Source: Strigamia acuminata (taxonomy: Eukaryota; Arthropoda; Chilopoda; Geophilomorpha; Linotaeniidae). Taken from it: DNA of 60,000 nt. Under the pieces are notes generated by a model. The model saw only the letters and a program-made list of their open reading frames with translations. It was not told the DNA's origin and did no database searches. Positions 35,801 through 48,186 of this stretch are shown in pieces. Each line of letters begins with the position of its first letter. Within the stretch, counting starts at the first letter, position 1. The stretch lies in the NCBI GenBank assembly GCA_949358305.1, contig OX442315.1, positions 32,206,427 through 32,266,426 of the forward strand, given 5' to 3'. A program made the position numbers and the translations under genes.

Positions 35801-37738
35801 TTTTCCCGTCGTGGTCCCTGAGGTTGGGCATATTTTGTATTCCTTCAATTCGTTCTGTCACTACATAAGCGTGTTTAAATGGTGAAATGGGAACGTTGAC
35901 ATCCGCCATTTTGCCAATATACGGTGACCAGACACCTAATTAAATTATATAAAAAAGTATATAAGTTTCATACATGATGACAATCTGTACTGGTTTAAAG
36001 ATTAGAATTTTAAAAAACAAAATATTTAATCTTTACGCAACTTTTTTTAAATATAAATTTCATTAAATTTCAATAATTTTCTTGCATTTTTTGGAGAAAA
36101 TTCTAAAATAATAACAAGATATTGTTGCTAAAATACATTTTTCCAGCATACGAATGCACTTGTGTAAAAAATGCATTTTTTTTAGTGAAATTAATGTAAA
36201 ACAATGCGTTTTTTAGTGCAATAAGTGTAAAAATGATGCATTTAGAGTGCAAAAATGTATTTTATAAACGCAAAATGAGGTATAAATGCAGAGTAACGGG
36301 AGTTTTTTTAAAAAAAAAATCAAATTTACACCTGTGCAATTAACGACGATCCTTGTTTTAATAACTCCTTGATTCGTTTCTACCCCTTGAATTCGTTTTA
36401 CACCCATATCGTCTTCGTAAACTTGAATTCCAATCACCGGACATTTTTCTATAATCTAAAATTACATTAAATTTCTTCTATTATCATCATCAAAGGAAAA
36501 AACGTTTAATTTTATCTTTTGTTTATTCACCTTTGCTCCCGCTTTAGAAGCGCCACGAGTCAGAGCGGTACAAAATCCAGATGGATCCAAAGTGCCATCT
36601 CCGGGGGAAAACAACGTACAGTAAAGATCGCTGACATTCAAAAGTGGGTATAGTTTTTTTGATTCTTCCGGTGATAAAAGATGAGATTCAATTCCCAGAG
36701 CTTTCCCAAGCTAAATAAACAAAGCAATTTATTTATTAACCAATCAAGAGTTCATTTTACACGAAACCAACCGAATGCAAACGCTTGTATTCATCTGCAC
36801 GCTCTTTATTTGAAGCGATAAACAAACCACCGTTTTCGATCCAACCGGGATTAACTCCCGTTTCCTGCTCCAAAACGTCTTTGAGCAAATGTCGGGTGTG
36901 CCTTTGAAGTTCTATTTCCACATCGCTCGGTCGTAACCTCCAAACCAAACCTACAAATAGAATAAAACGGCTTTATTCACAATATTCTCAATTTATAGTG
37001 TTATCAATTTCTTAAATTTTACATTAAAACACAAAAATATTGCTCATATAATATTAAAATGTATTAAGTGTGTTTAAAACTGAATATTTTTTAGATAAAC
37101 ACTCCAAAAACACTTGAACTTTGCACGTTTAAAGTGAATTTTGCACGTAGAAATTGAATTTCGTATGTAAAAATTGAATTTTGTACTTGAAAATTCAATT
37201 CTGTACGGGAAAATATTAAATTTGTAAATAAATCTTAAATATTATCAAATTTCATCTCCCAGCCCTGACAATTCATCCATTTTCCGTGTCTCATATCATG
37301 CCATAAATCTAGCCGTTACCACCATTAAAAATCATAATAATTCAACAAAATTAAAAATATATATTTCTGTAAGGAATTAATAAACCGGAAACCTGCGGTG
37401 TGCCATGTAGTTCCAGCAGTAATTTGATCTTTTTCTAATAAAACCACATTCGTTGCCCCTAATTTAGTCAAATGGTACACTGTATTACATCCGATGCTAC
37501 CACCACCTAAAAATAAACAATATAAATAATAAACACATATTGTTATACAAATAAAACTTTATTTTATACCTATTATTACAACATCCGCTTCGGACGGAAG
37601 GGTCGTGGGGCCACTTACAGGATTATCTTTCTGCACATTTTCATAAGGCACACTTGAATTGACAGTTGATAAGGTCTTGCGCAAAAACGTTTTTCCATCG
37701 TAGACATTCCGGAGTTGTCGTAAACTAATTCGTAACAT
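26820..37738 (-). CDS. Sardh: Sarcosine dehydrogenase, mitochondrial
   Basis: This mitochondrial-matrix flavoenzyme oxidises sarcosine to glycine and passes the one-carbon unit to tetrahydrofolate. Seventeen exons: 37570-37738, 37393-37506, 36772-36950, 36531-36710, 36332-36455, 35730-35935, 35531-35660, 35293-35470, 35001-35226, 34814-34927, 34497-34635, 33415-33528, 33193-33340, 30482-30575, 30241-30403, 27496-27664, 26820-27111. Phases agree throughout and give 912 residues (human 918). The N-terminus is Arg-rich and looks like a mitochondrial presequence. Then come the FAD dinucleotide fold (VVIIGGGSIG), TTWHTAG with the His expected to bind FAD covalently, [17 protein letters not shown] and [14 protein letters not shown]. 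The C-terminal GcvT/aminomethyltransferase-like half includes [27 protein letters not shown] and [13 protein letters not shown]. Introns 13 and 15 are 2.6 kb; intron 11 holds a 21-bp minisatellite. Confidence 0.97.
28280..28390. repeat. Dispersed repeat copy 1 (inverted partner at 40558)
   Basis: The segment AAACAGATTTGACACCAAAA plus ACAGCCATAAACC, with TTTAGGTGCATCCAA about 45 bp before it, recurs reverse-complemented at 40558-40650. It is likely a short non-autonomous transposon or an old dispersed repeat. Confidence 0.6.
29558..30000. repeat. Tandem duplication, period 239 bp
   Basis: GACGGCG(T/A)TCATCCGG starts at 29598 and again at 29837, a period of 239 bp. The shared block runs through CCAGGCGGGCGAAGGTCGGC and CTGTTGCGGCAT, then TTCATTCCCGGTTGAATATT, to the A/T-rich tail. 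Identity looks above 90 percent, so the duplication is fairly recent. Confidence 0.9.
30576..33192. other. SARDH intron 13
   Basis: This intron is 2.6 kb. It contains the 20-bp minisatellite at 30821-30980 and AT-rich unique sequence. ORFs near 31856-32172 show no resemblance to known proteins. Confidence 0.7.
30821..31080. repeat. 20-bp minisatellite in SARDH intron 13
   Basis: About eight near-perfect units of TAAAAATCGCAAAATAATGG occupy 30821-30980. Decaying 20- to 21-bp variants such as TAAAAACTCAAAACAATGA continue to about 31080. Confidence 0.9.
33639..34412. repeat. 21-bp minisatellite, about 37 units, in SARDH intron 11
   Basis: The unit is CGTTCTTTTTGACC followed by a variable 7-bp end. 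Variants are in blocks: two with GAAAAAT, about nine GAAAATC, three AAAAAAT, then about 22 TCAAAAT, with two GAAAA-type units near the end. Because 21 is a multiple of three, the array stays open as heptapeptide ORFs in several frames on both strands. It fills 774 of the intron's 968 bases and stops 84 bp from the donor of the exon at 34497. Confidence 0.97.
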
Positions 37739-37792
37739 TTTCTCTTCAAATATTTAGATTTCAATCGGTTAATAATATTCCAGAAAATTAAA
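37739..37792. promoter_or_regulatory. Region between SARDH start and the 62-residue ORF
   Basis: Only 54 bp separate the SARDH ATG from the opposing ORF's ATG. If that ORF is not a gene, the SARDH promoter probably extends into it. Confidence 0.35.
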
Positions 37793-37981
37793 ATGGACTT
37801 ACATTATCCATTAATCATTCCTTACGAAGGACAAAACACTCAACTGCAAAGAGTGACATATCTAATCAGTTATCACAAGGTCAATGGTCCAAGTTTACCG
37901 TATTCACGTACACCACTACCACTCGATCTACATCATGGTGGTTTAGAATTAGAGCCATCTGTAGCCATAATGGTCAATTAA
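37793..37981 (+). CDS. Possible small protein, 62 residues, unrecognised
   Basis: This short ORF starts 54 bp from the SARDH start on the opposite strand. Its composition is more protein-like than that of its AT-rich surroundings: YHKVNGPSLPYSRTPLPLDL is Pro-, Leu- and charge-balanced. An AATAAA overlaps its stop. It has no signal peptide or membrane segment, and I do not know a family for it. It could be a small independent gene, a 5' part of a longer transcript, or chance. Confidence 0.3.
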   Translation: MDLHYPLIIPYEGQNTQLQRVTYLISYHKVNGPSLPYSRTPLPLDLHHGGLELEPSVAIMVN

Positions 37982-38423
37982 ATAAATTAAGCCGCAAGTT
38001 GTTGTAATTTAAAAACAGAAGTCCCGCATTTATAAATTGAAAATGGAATTCAGATACAATTTTTTCTTTCCGTCAAAAATATTTTAAATTTTTAAATTTT
38101 TAAAAGAAATGTTTTGTATAGTATGTATATTCTTTGACTTGATTACAAAACATTTTTTCTAGGTTTTTGTTTCTACATTATAAAAGAAAAGATATAAATT
38201 GATACTGGATTGATACTACATTAGATTTTAATTTTATCTGAATATCTGTCATAAAAGATTCTTATCATTGAAATAAAAACTGCAAAATATAATTATAATG
38301 TAGTTGTCTCATCTACGGTAGCCTTTGCACAGACTTGCATGTGGCGTAGACTAGCGGCAGATAGCAGCATTTATTCTCGACATTTCCGTTGTCTAATACA
38401 AACCTCAATTTCTCTGCAGAATA
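37982..38423. other. Intergenic DNA upstream of PPIL3
   Basis: This is AT-rich spacer, with GC rising after about 38310 (CATCTACGGTAGCCTTTGC), consistent with a PPIL3 promoter and 5' UTR. I see no further features. Confidence 0.45.
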
Positions 38424-39216
38424 ATGGTAAGTTATTAAAAATTATAATTCAGAAAATATAATTAAAAAACATTTCTTTATAGTCAGTCACATTACACACA
38501 GACGTTGGGGATTTAAAACTAGAGTTGTTTTGTGAACAATGTCCAAAAACATGTGAGGTAACGAGTTCCACCATTTTGATTTATTGATTGATTTATTTAT
38601 ATTTATATTTATATTTCAGAACTTTCTGGCCTTATGTGGAAGCAACTACTACGACAATTGCTTGTTTCACCGTAATATTAAAGGCTTCATGGTCCAAACG
38701 GGAGATCCATTAGGTAATTTTAAAGTACTTAAACTTTTTATGGTTCAGATAAAGATATTGAATTTGTTTTCTTTTTAAGGGACAGGTAAAGGTGGCACAA
38801 GTATATGGAATAGGAAATTTGAGGATGAAGTGCGCGAGGAATTAAAGGTGATAAAAATGATGTCAATTAGTGTTTATCTAATTTTATAATCAATTTTTTC
38901 CAGCACAGTAACAAAGGAACTGTTTCAATGGCAAATAACGGACCAAATACAAACGGTTCTCAATTCTTTATAACATACGCCAAGCAACCTCATCTCGATC
39001 TGAAATATACAGTATTTGGAAAGTAAGACGACCAATGTCAAATTTCAATTGTTTATTGTCAATTAATTAATATAATTTCAATGTTATAGAGTCATAGACG
39101 GATTAGACAGCCTCGAAGCGCTGGAAAAATTGCCAATAAATCCGAAAAATTATCGTCCACTGTCCGATACAAGAATAAACAGCATAACCATTCACGCTAA
39201 TCCGTTAGCCGGTTGA
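38424..39216 (+). CDS. Ppil3: Peptidyl-prolyl isomerase-like 3 (cyclophilin J)
   Basis: This is a single-domain cyclophilin associated with the spliceosome. Exons: 38424-38426 (ATG only), 38483-38557, 38620-38713, 38780-38847, 38904-39022, 39090-39216. Phases agree and give 161 residues, exactly the human length. The family start [20 protein letters not shown] is clear. The active-site stretch [15 protein letters not shown] carries the catalytic Arg, followed by [31 protein letters not shown] and the terminal [10 protein letters not shown]. As in human PPIL3, the position of the cyclosporin-binding Trp reads LDLKYTVFG without Trp. Introns are 44-67 bp. AATAAA follows the stop at about 39233. 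Confidence 0.97.
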
Positions 39217-39928
39217 ATCCTGCACTTGTGTAAATAAATAACGAAAAAGAAAACAATACGTACCTCAAATGTCAGTAAATTCAATAATTTTCTACTAAAA
39301 CTATTTTTTTTTAAAAAAAAAAATGAATAATTTGTCATGTTTAAAATAGAATGTTTTTTCTTGCATTAATTCTGTGAAAATGTTTTTAAAATTTATTTCC
39401 ATCTCGGGAGATAAAGTCAGATTTGTGATAATAACTGATAATACAAGAGAAAGTTTTAACAATCGTTTGTGCATACACATATTAATTGAACATTTGTGAT
39501 AATCACAATGACACTGGCCCAGCAGTGTGCGGTATTAAAACATGAATATGAAAGAGGGTGACCAAAACAAAAAACCAATTGTGTCAGATTTGGACCCCAT
39601 TTTTCTTTGCACGTTTATTTCAATCGTTTTTACCATGAGAAAATCGAGAAAATTATTCAAGTTCAATCTAAATGCCTTCTCTACAATTTATTTAATAAAA
39701 ATAAACGAAATGTGTTTGTTTTGATACCGGAAATAGCATTTGGTCACCCCATTTTATACGCACACGTTATGTATTACAAAAAAATAGTTGTTCGCCAATG
39801 GACATCAATCACCTCGCGATTGATTCTTCGATGGATTGCACAAAAATTGGGAAAGGCAAGGAGTGAATTGTGGAACCCACTCGATCATTTTATATGAGAA
39901 ATAAAGGATCCTCCTAATTAATTAACAC
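39217..39928. other. Convergent 3' region of PPIL3 and the Ig receptor gene
   Basis: Overlapping ORFs at 39542-39897 are short and unlike any family I know. They lie in what is probably the 3' UTR of the minus-strand receptor gene. Confidence 0.45.
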
Positions 39929-42900
39929 TCATATAATGTCCATTTCAGTATACTCAAAATCCACTTCGCTGTGCTCGGCTAAAATGTCCAAGTCACATCG
40001 AGGTTTGGGCACTCTTAGTAGTTTGCCATTTTGTTCTGCTGCTCCTGAAAGAGTCGTTTTTCTCCCCGTACTAGCCCGTGCTGCTCGACTCAGAATGGGG
40101 CGTCCATCAAAAGGCGGCAGTTCCAGGGTCAGACCGATTGGATCGAGAACAGGCGTGTTAAGTGATGTTTCTCTTTCGTTCGTGTCTGACACACTGAATG
40201 TTGCCCTGCAATAATAAAACAAGGACTAACTTGTAAGTGATACCTGATAGCAAGCACTAAATACGGTTGGAATAACACACTTAGATGCATTCAAAGTTTC
40301 TGTTTGTATGCTTTATGGTGTTTCTAGTATAGTCACTATGAATGTGTGTGTGATTACTTCGTTTTGACGTGGAATGAGGGAAATTCGTAATACGGAAATG
40401 ACGCACACATCGAACAAATGCACAATGGCGGACATACGTTGTAAGTTGCGGCAGAGCTGTGTGGCAGCCATTTTGTGTTTGGTTGTAAAAACGAAAACTA
40501 TATTGCAAAAAAAACACTTGAAAAGCCACTCTATAGTCAAATTTTCTGCTTGTTAAGTTTTTGGTGATGGTCTATGGCTGTTTTTGGTGTCTAATCTGTT
40601 TGTAGAAACCCTAAAAGAATAGAAAATTAGAAACTCCGAATGCACCTACATTCACTGGGTTTTTAAGATATTCTATGAGTTTGCCTCAAGTTTTTCAAAT
40701 AATGTAAATATAGCTATAAATCACTTTAATTTCGATGAAGAAACTTGCTATTGTGAGTGAGTAAGTAGTATAAGCAATACATTAGGTAATATTGATTAAT
40801 TGATTTGGTTCTCAGAAACAAGAATTGATGGATGCCAAATGTGACTAATAATTTATTTCTGCTCTAATTTAATTTGAAAAAAGTGCTGCACTTATTTCAA
40901 TTTAGAAATTTGAATAACTGACATCACCATCATTTACATGACAACTTCTGCTGAAAAAAAAAACTCCTCAGAGCAAGACCAACCACCAAGCAACTGTGGG
41001 GCCAACACTCTTGGGACTCACCAATGAGTTTGCAGAAACATTCCTTGGGTGACATTACACTTTTATTTCTAGACCCCAAAAGTTCATTCTCGATTTGATT
41101 TCCTGGGAAAGTTTACACAAGACCTACAAAAGTCTTATCAAGACTTGTAAATCAAGTTTTATTCACGGTATACTCCTAGTATACTAATGCTGTATTGTAT
41201 TACTAGCATATTGGCAGTAAGCGCACGAATAGTACAGGATGGTGTTATATTCGAGTTTGTCAAAAAACCTCGAATTTGTAAACATGGTCAAAAAATTCGC
41301 TTTTGATAGTAAAATTCCCAATTTGTGCTTGCTGTTTGGTCGTGAATATTTCCATGATTAATCTTCTAAGTCTTCTTTACAAAACAGTTAAAGAAAACTT
41401 AAAAAAAATATTATTTAAAAAAAAGTTATTAAGACTTCAGGCCGGCTCATGACTTTTTGGCCCTAGTTACTGTTACCAAATAACATTTAACTTCATTTGG
41501 TTAACCCTTCAACACCTGACCACTGATCCTAAAAATCTATCCAAATGCTTGCCTAGTGTGACCATTTATCCACAACCTCACCTCCTTAAGGCTAAGTCAG
41601 ATCAATTAGCGAAACTTGTTGCAATTAATCTCAAAAAACGACGTCAGATTCTGCTGGTGATAACACAACTGCTCAATCAAGATCATCGTACTTAAAATCA
41701 AAATGTCACTACAGGTATAAGAGTATAAGCATGCTTGGTGTTTTTAAATGTCATCATACCACAAACGGAATCAAATGTGCTAAAATTCAAAGCAGCTTAA
41801 CTCAGCATTAAGTTGGAAATGCACAACAGTTCAGGACCATCAACATCAATACAAAATAAAATATTACGGTAAACCAATACCTGATAATATATTTTTTCTT
41901 TTAAATTTAAAAAAAAATGTAAATAACATACAAATGTATGTAAAAGCCATAAAACAAACGTAAAATTAAAACCATGTTTGTTTTTTCTTCTAAGTCCACT
42001 ACACTCTTGATATTTTACCGTTTTTATTACACGCATAATGGAGAAGTTTGAATGCGAGAGCTACGACGTTGTTCTCAAAACAATTTTCAACATGGTTGGC
42101 TTTGGCTTTGGCTACTAGTACATACGAAGAACCACCTAGTAGAAATTTAACAAACTGCATACTAAAATGTACAGCAAAGTGCTGACAAACACTGCAGCTG
42201 CTTTACCGTTATTTTGCTTACAAAGCTGCTGGTTTCAAGGGGATTGCTGATCCCAACCAACAATAAATAGAACGAATCAGCTCTAATTTGAAAAAAAACC
42301 AAGAAGTGCTAGAGTGCGTGCTAAAAATAGGATTACGATACAAATCAGTATTAAGTGTGGAAAAAGCTATAAACTAAATGAAATAAATATGAAAAATAGT
42401 AGTGTGATAAACTACTGCGTGTGCCAAGAAATTCTACGACGGTGAAATAGAATTACAAATCAAAAAGCCAAATTTTAATTATGAGATAATAAATTTCGTT
42501 TTGCTAAAACTTCTAAACACAAAGTGTTCACTCTGTTTGATTCATACAATAAATAAATAAATGAATGTCGTGTTAAGGCATCAACAATGCGTTGGAATTC
42601 GCAATAGCCTGTCAAAATGACATCGAGCAGCGAGTGAATGACAATTTCAACACAAAATGGAAAATTCGACATCCACATGACAACACCACAATTGTTTCTA
42701 CGGTATCTTCTGCAAACTCAAACAAAAAAGAGAAACAAACGAGAAGATAAATTAATAAGTGAAGAAACAAAAGAAACGGCATAGGAGGAAATAATTAAAC
42801 TTCTTTTCTGCATTGCAGCAAGTGTTATTAATTTTTTAGCTAAATTTCCTTGTAAAAGTAATAAAAATGAAATTTACTACTACAGCCACACTGCAAATGA

Positions 42901-45900
42901 CATGCATTTTTGTAGTGTTTTGCTTTAATTAATACCTGAGCTGTTCCTCCTGATGCCGCCAGGTATTCCTATAAAAAAAGAAAGAAGAAGAAAGTAAAAC
43001 AAGAAAAAATTATATACAAAAATAAATAAATAAATAAATAAATAGTATATATACATAAAAGAGTTAAAAGATTTGTCAGAATTCGTGCGAAGAAGTTTTC
43101 AGTTCTTAGCGCGTACTTATCAGGATTTGGCTTGCCCAATTACTGCACTCCTTATAAGTCTATCGTTATAAAAGTAATTACCGAAGTAATCACACTTCTG
43201 TTAGCTAATTCCGCTAAATTAATTTTGTCCTTACGCGGCGACAACTTCATCATTAAAATCGATGATTTGTGCTTTAATCCCAAGCTTGTACTTATATTTA
43301 ACTATTGTGTAAGTAATTTGCTTGTTGGCTGCTGTCCCGTACGACCAAATTTATAAATCACATTTTCCTTACAAATAAATGAGCACTTCGATGATTTTTC
43401 TAATGTTTTTATTGGTAATCTGGTAATGAAAATTCGAAGTTTGTCACCAAAAAGTCATTCAATTTAATGAGTTACATTTGATTCAGATAACGTAGCTTGT
43501 TAGTTGCTAAGTAATCAAATTATTCCCTATATTGGTGTATGTATTGTGGAATAATAAAAGAAAATCAGTATTGTTGTCATGGGTCTAGAATGCTTCACGT
43601 AGTGAGGTTTCAGGTTTGTTTACACAGATAACGAACCTAATCCTTTAGTTATGGTCACCAAAAATGTCTAGCATTTTTATCTCGACGTGCAATTGGCTGA
43701 GAAAACGAGACGTGCATTTGATAATTGTTTTTATAATAATTGAAAGTTTTGACTTCGAGGAAATAAATTTAAATTTTTTTTTTCTTTAGGTGAACCCATA
43801 ATTTGGGGATATTTTATGGTTCAATCAATTCATGTTGGTTACGACATAATTTTCGAGCAATAATTTAAATTTTTTTCCTGCCTTGTCTGACAATTCTATG
43901 ATAAATGAAAAAGCATTTCTTTCATTTTGAATCCTATTCCAAAAACGCAAATTAGGATAAATGAGATAAAATTCTGACATTCATAAATTTCAAAAAAAAA
44001 AAATTTGTGTACATATAGATATTAAATATAAAAAAAAATCGACAAAGAAATCGATTTCTCATTTCTGCACAAAATTCATTAAAACTTCACTCTTTCAAGC
44101 CCAAAAAAAAATATTTTTTTTTCCACTAACAAAATAAAAAAACCATCTTTTATTTTTTTAAATTTTTTTAATTTATTTACTAAAAGCTTTAGAATTTTTT
44201 TTCCTTTCGTCACCCAACGATAAAAGCAATTAAAAATATCTGATAAAACTTGTACGCTCCTATTTTTATATTTATTTCATGAAACCTAATTTCTTCCTTG
44301 ATCTCTTTACAAAAATCTTTGAGCGAAGAATTGCCCGCCTAGATGCTCGCTTCCAGCCTGGCATGCGTGTTGTGCAGGGAAGTCGCGATCGACTCTTTGC
44401 TTTGTGCTGGCATTTTATGACGCACGTAAATTGAAAGATGTGGGGCGTTTTATGTTGACCAGAAGACCAAGTACTGGTTATCCTCAACACAAAGCAAAAC
44501 GTGTGTTGTTTCATAACAAAATAACAAAATAAATTTCCAAAAAATACACATTCAAATTTTTTATTTTATTAAAATGACGTCATTTTTATTAAAAATGCAA
44601 ATTAAAGATTTAAAAGTCTAACAAAACAAATTAAAAATAAATTAAAACGATTTTCTTCCCCTTCATTTCCCAAGTCGCTAATAATTTCCCGAAAGCCTAT
44701 TTTTGTTCTTAAGTCATTAACAAACCTAGCAGTGCTGCGCACTAGTGACGAGATGCCGCAGTTAAACTGCAACGTTCATCTGAGGTCAGTTTGACGTCAA
44801 AGACAAAATTTTAATGCTGTGGGGTGCAACTGCGGTTGCCATGCCAACAATCGGCCGTACTTCAAACACTTTGAGAGACACTCCGACTATTTTTAGCATC
44901 GAGAGAAAAACTTTTTCTCAGCTTGTATTTATTTATTTTTGCTGAAACAAAATTTTTTATTTAAATTTCGGCAATATTAAAAAAATAAAAATAAAAAATT
45001 CAATACTTTTCCATTTTCCTTCGTCGAAATCTCATTTTTTCTTCCTGAATATAAATGTTTGATGTATAAAAATAAATGTCCCAATACCTTATCTATTTTC
45101 AATAGAGTTTTAAAGCATTTTTTTAAAGCACGTAATAATTTTAAGTGCTTTTACTCGACTACGGTCCTACGGAGCACCACTTTAAAAATACTCAAACAAT
45201 TCAATGTAAGAAAAAACGTTGCAGGTTCGATATGGCTGAATGGTGAAGTGAGAGGAGGAAATAAAAAAAAAATAGAAGTTTCCCCTGATGATACGACACT
45301 TCGGGAATGCGACTTTTATGATCCCCTGCTTCAACGTGAAAAGAAAATGTGTTGAATTCAGAATTTTAGAACTGAACATTTCTCTTTTTATACCCGAGAA
45401 AGCAAGCAAATTCCAAGATCAACACAAAGCCCTCGAATAAAAAAGTCCGATTTCAAAATGGATGAAAAATAACTTATTTTTTCTTCCTTTACCCCCCACT
45501 CCCCCCTTCAAAAACTATAAACGGAATTTAAGTGCACAACTGAAGGTACACTAGGTCGAATTCCAGATAAACTTTCTTTTCTTTTGTGTCTTTTATTTCT
45601 TTTCGATTTTTTTGATGCAATGATTTGTGAAATTATCGATTTAAAGTTCGAGCCTCATTTAGACCTGCAATTGACATGATTAACACACAAAAAAGAGCGC
45701 ACTAGTTGATTGAAAGCAAATTATTGCGGACGAAAAGCAAAAGCAATTGCTTCTTATTATTAAATGTCACTCGCGACTGATAGCAACTCATCTTCGCAAT
45801 CATCTCGTACAAACGAGTGTTTCAGCGGGTGTTCATCATTTCTGGGCGAGCGAGACCACTTCTGCGTAATAAATAGCTCGAGTAAAAACGAATGCTTGGA

Positions 45901-48186
45901 AGAAATAAAATAAAATAAATTTACAAAAAATTTATCCCCCTGAAATGCATTAAATTATTCAATAAAAAATAGGAATTGTCAGAACTTTGGGAACTTATGG
46001 CTCCTGTTTAAAGCTTACTGCTTCAGTTTTGAGTAAAGGACTGTATTGTACGTATATAAGCTTTAGTTTGACGACTGATATGATTTTTACCAAAATGCTC
46101 ATGCTAATTTAACCAATTTACATTTGTACGATCTATACCATCAGACAAATACGCTCCGTTCGCCATTACTAAACTGTCAGGTGCAAATACCGCTAGTTTA
46201 AACACATTCCATTTGAATATAAATAGCTCCATTTATCCACAATAAACCCCTTTAAACAAACTATAACCTACAGAAACCTACAGAAAATATGAAACCAAAC
46301 AAATATTTTTTGTCAGTTTGACATCTGTGGTTTCCATGCCTAGTCCCAAGGATTTCCTTAACTTTATACCAAGTAAAAATTAATTCCATAATTGGATTTG
46401 AGTTTAAAATTCTGTAATATTTTTCTGTTGACGATTACTTTCCGAAACCTCATCCTAAGCCATCTAGAGAGAATTAATCAAAATGTATATCTGAGATTAT
46501 AGTTTTCATTTCACATTTTAGGTTCAATTTTTCCATTAATAGTTTATTCGACATTTCTTCAATTTTTTTAAATCACCAACGCAGATAAACCGGTAGAAAA
46601 CTGTCAATTAGACCACACCTACACAAAACGCCAATAAAAAAAGACAAACTTATCATTCTAGCCTAATTAACTTTAGCACTTAATCTTTAGACTCGACTGC
46701 TGAATTTAATCAACAGATAATTAAATTTTCAGCCAGCGTTAATCTGTATAGCACCAGCAGCCACAATCGGCGACACTTTTATTTACTACAACCATAAATA
46801 ACTCGCTGAACATACAGAATAAGCTCCGGCTCATTCACAAAACGCCAGAAAAACCCAATCACTGTCTCAGCCATTTTCATTGCATATTTTCCATTTTATT
46901 CACACTAAAAACAAAATTTCCAGCAGCCAACTGTCAACTCGACTACTGTAACATTATACAACATCCTCACTGCATTGCATGATTTTTCATGCAAATTACA
47001 TGCAAATTAGTCACCTCAAATCGATTTACACTCATCAAGACAATGACCCCTACTGTAGGGACCTTAAAAAAGGTAAAACTGCTATCCTTGTACGCTAATT
47101 ACTCGAAATAATTACACTTATTAAAGTTACATGACTATAAGCAGCAAGCATTGCGTGCCACGCTACAACTTATCCATTACCACGGTCATAATCCTCAATC
47201 AAGATCATATCTGATTAGGATTGCTTGATAGCTCACCAGTCACTCATCAGTGCATTTATAGATCGTTGTTGCGTAGTTTGGAATTAATCCAAAAAAAAAA
47301 AACATCTTTTATTTGCTAATTTTAAAAAAAGAAAGAATTATTCCATACACGCCAGGAACAAATTGAAAATTAAAGTTAAAAATCCATTTATTTCGTGTTG
47401 TGCAGCAAAGCCGAACCGGCAATAAGAAAAATGAATTTTTTCAAACGACAAAATTACTCACGAGGCGGCTTGTAGTCGTTTCATCTGCGACCGTTTCCTG
47501 GCTCTTCGTGCTCGATATCGGAGTGCACAAATAATGGCAAGGGCGAGGACGGGGAAGCCAAACACGCAGGACAGGATGGGCACCACTATCGGCCTGGCGT
47601 CCAAGGAAACTAATTGAGAAACAAAATTCGAAATTAGTTTAGAAAAAAACTGCTTTATTACACTTAATGTAATGAGTAATGACTTGCGTCATAAATGCTA
47701 GCGTTAAGCATTTATTTCGTACGTTACGACATTCATATGATAATCTATTTAGACATTTCGTTGATTTCTTTGATTTAATCATGAAAACGCTCGTGGAAAA
47801 TTACTTTATGGGTGGTATATTTTATTTTTATATCTCATTTCATGATTAAAAGAAAAATGTTGACAGATTTATAGAAATTCATACCATAGTTTTAAAAGAG
47901 AATTGCTCGGTCGAAAGTTACTGCCTACCACAGATACAGACAACGAGCATTGATATTTACCGCCATTTTGGGGCTCAAAATTTATAGGGAGTTCAAAAAT
48001 ACATAGGCCTATATTTTTTTTAGAACAGTTCAATTTATCTCTGTAAAGACCTTGGCTTATTATTTTTTTGTTGTTGAACACTACCGTAGCGACCCTGAAA
48101 TCCCGCAATCCCAGAGTGCTTAGGGACTCCACCGTATACAAATGCGCCACTGCTTGAAATCGACCACAAAGCTGAATAATTTCATT
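39929..48186 (-). CDS. Ig-domain single-pass receptor, 3' exons (N-terminus missing)
   Basis: I reconstruct four exons: 47922-48186 (Ig domain), 47462-47609 (membrane segment), 42936-42968 (33-bp microexon), 39929-40205 (last exon). Phases 1, 2, 2 agree and keep one frame through 241 residues. The Ig part has paired Cys features, IIQLCGRF and GGKYQCSLSV. It is followed almost at once by a hydrophobic helix, PIVVPILSCVFGFPVLALAI, and a very basic stop-transfer (RYRARRARKRSQMKR). The roughly 110-residue cytoplasmic tail reads LDPIGLTLELPPFDGRPILS and ends EVDFEYTEMDII, with possible Tyr phosphorylation. Layout recalls insect adhesion proteins such as fasciclin-3, but I cannot name the family. 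A 13-codon ATG exon at 49373-49411 would join in frame but lacks a signal peptide, so I leave it out. Confidence 0.65.
40206..42935. other. Long intron of the Ig receptor gene
   Basis: This 2.7-kb intron precedes the last exon. It holds the second copy of the dispersed repeat (40558-40650). Overlapping ORFs near 40281-40556 on both strands are treated as chance. Confidence 0.55.
40558..40650. repeat. Dispersed repeat copy 2 (inverted relative to 28280)
   Basis: ATGGCTGTTTTTGGTGTCTA plus ATCTGTTTGTAG is the reverse complement, with few mismatches, of the block near 28330-28365. The flanking GAATGCACCTAC matches GGTGCATCC there. Confidence 0.6.
42969..47461. other. 4.5-kb intron of the Ig receptor gene
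   Basis: This lies between the membrane exon and the microexon. It is AT-rich and includes (AAAT)n near 43019-43042. ORFs at 43132-43356, 44272-44514 and 45059-45355 show no family resemblance. The GC-richer stretch 44740-44880 is unexplained and could hold a regulatory element. Confidence 0.5.

Noticed and set aside
45059-45355. 98-residue plus ORF inside the receptor intron
   Set aside because: It has Lys/Asn-rich composition, no recognisable domain and no splice context.
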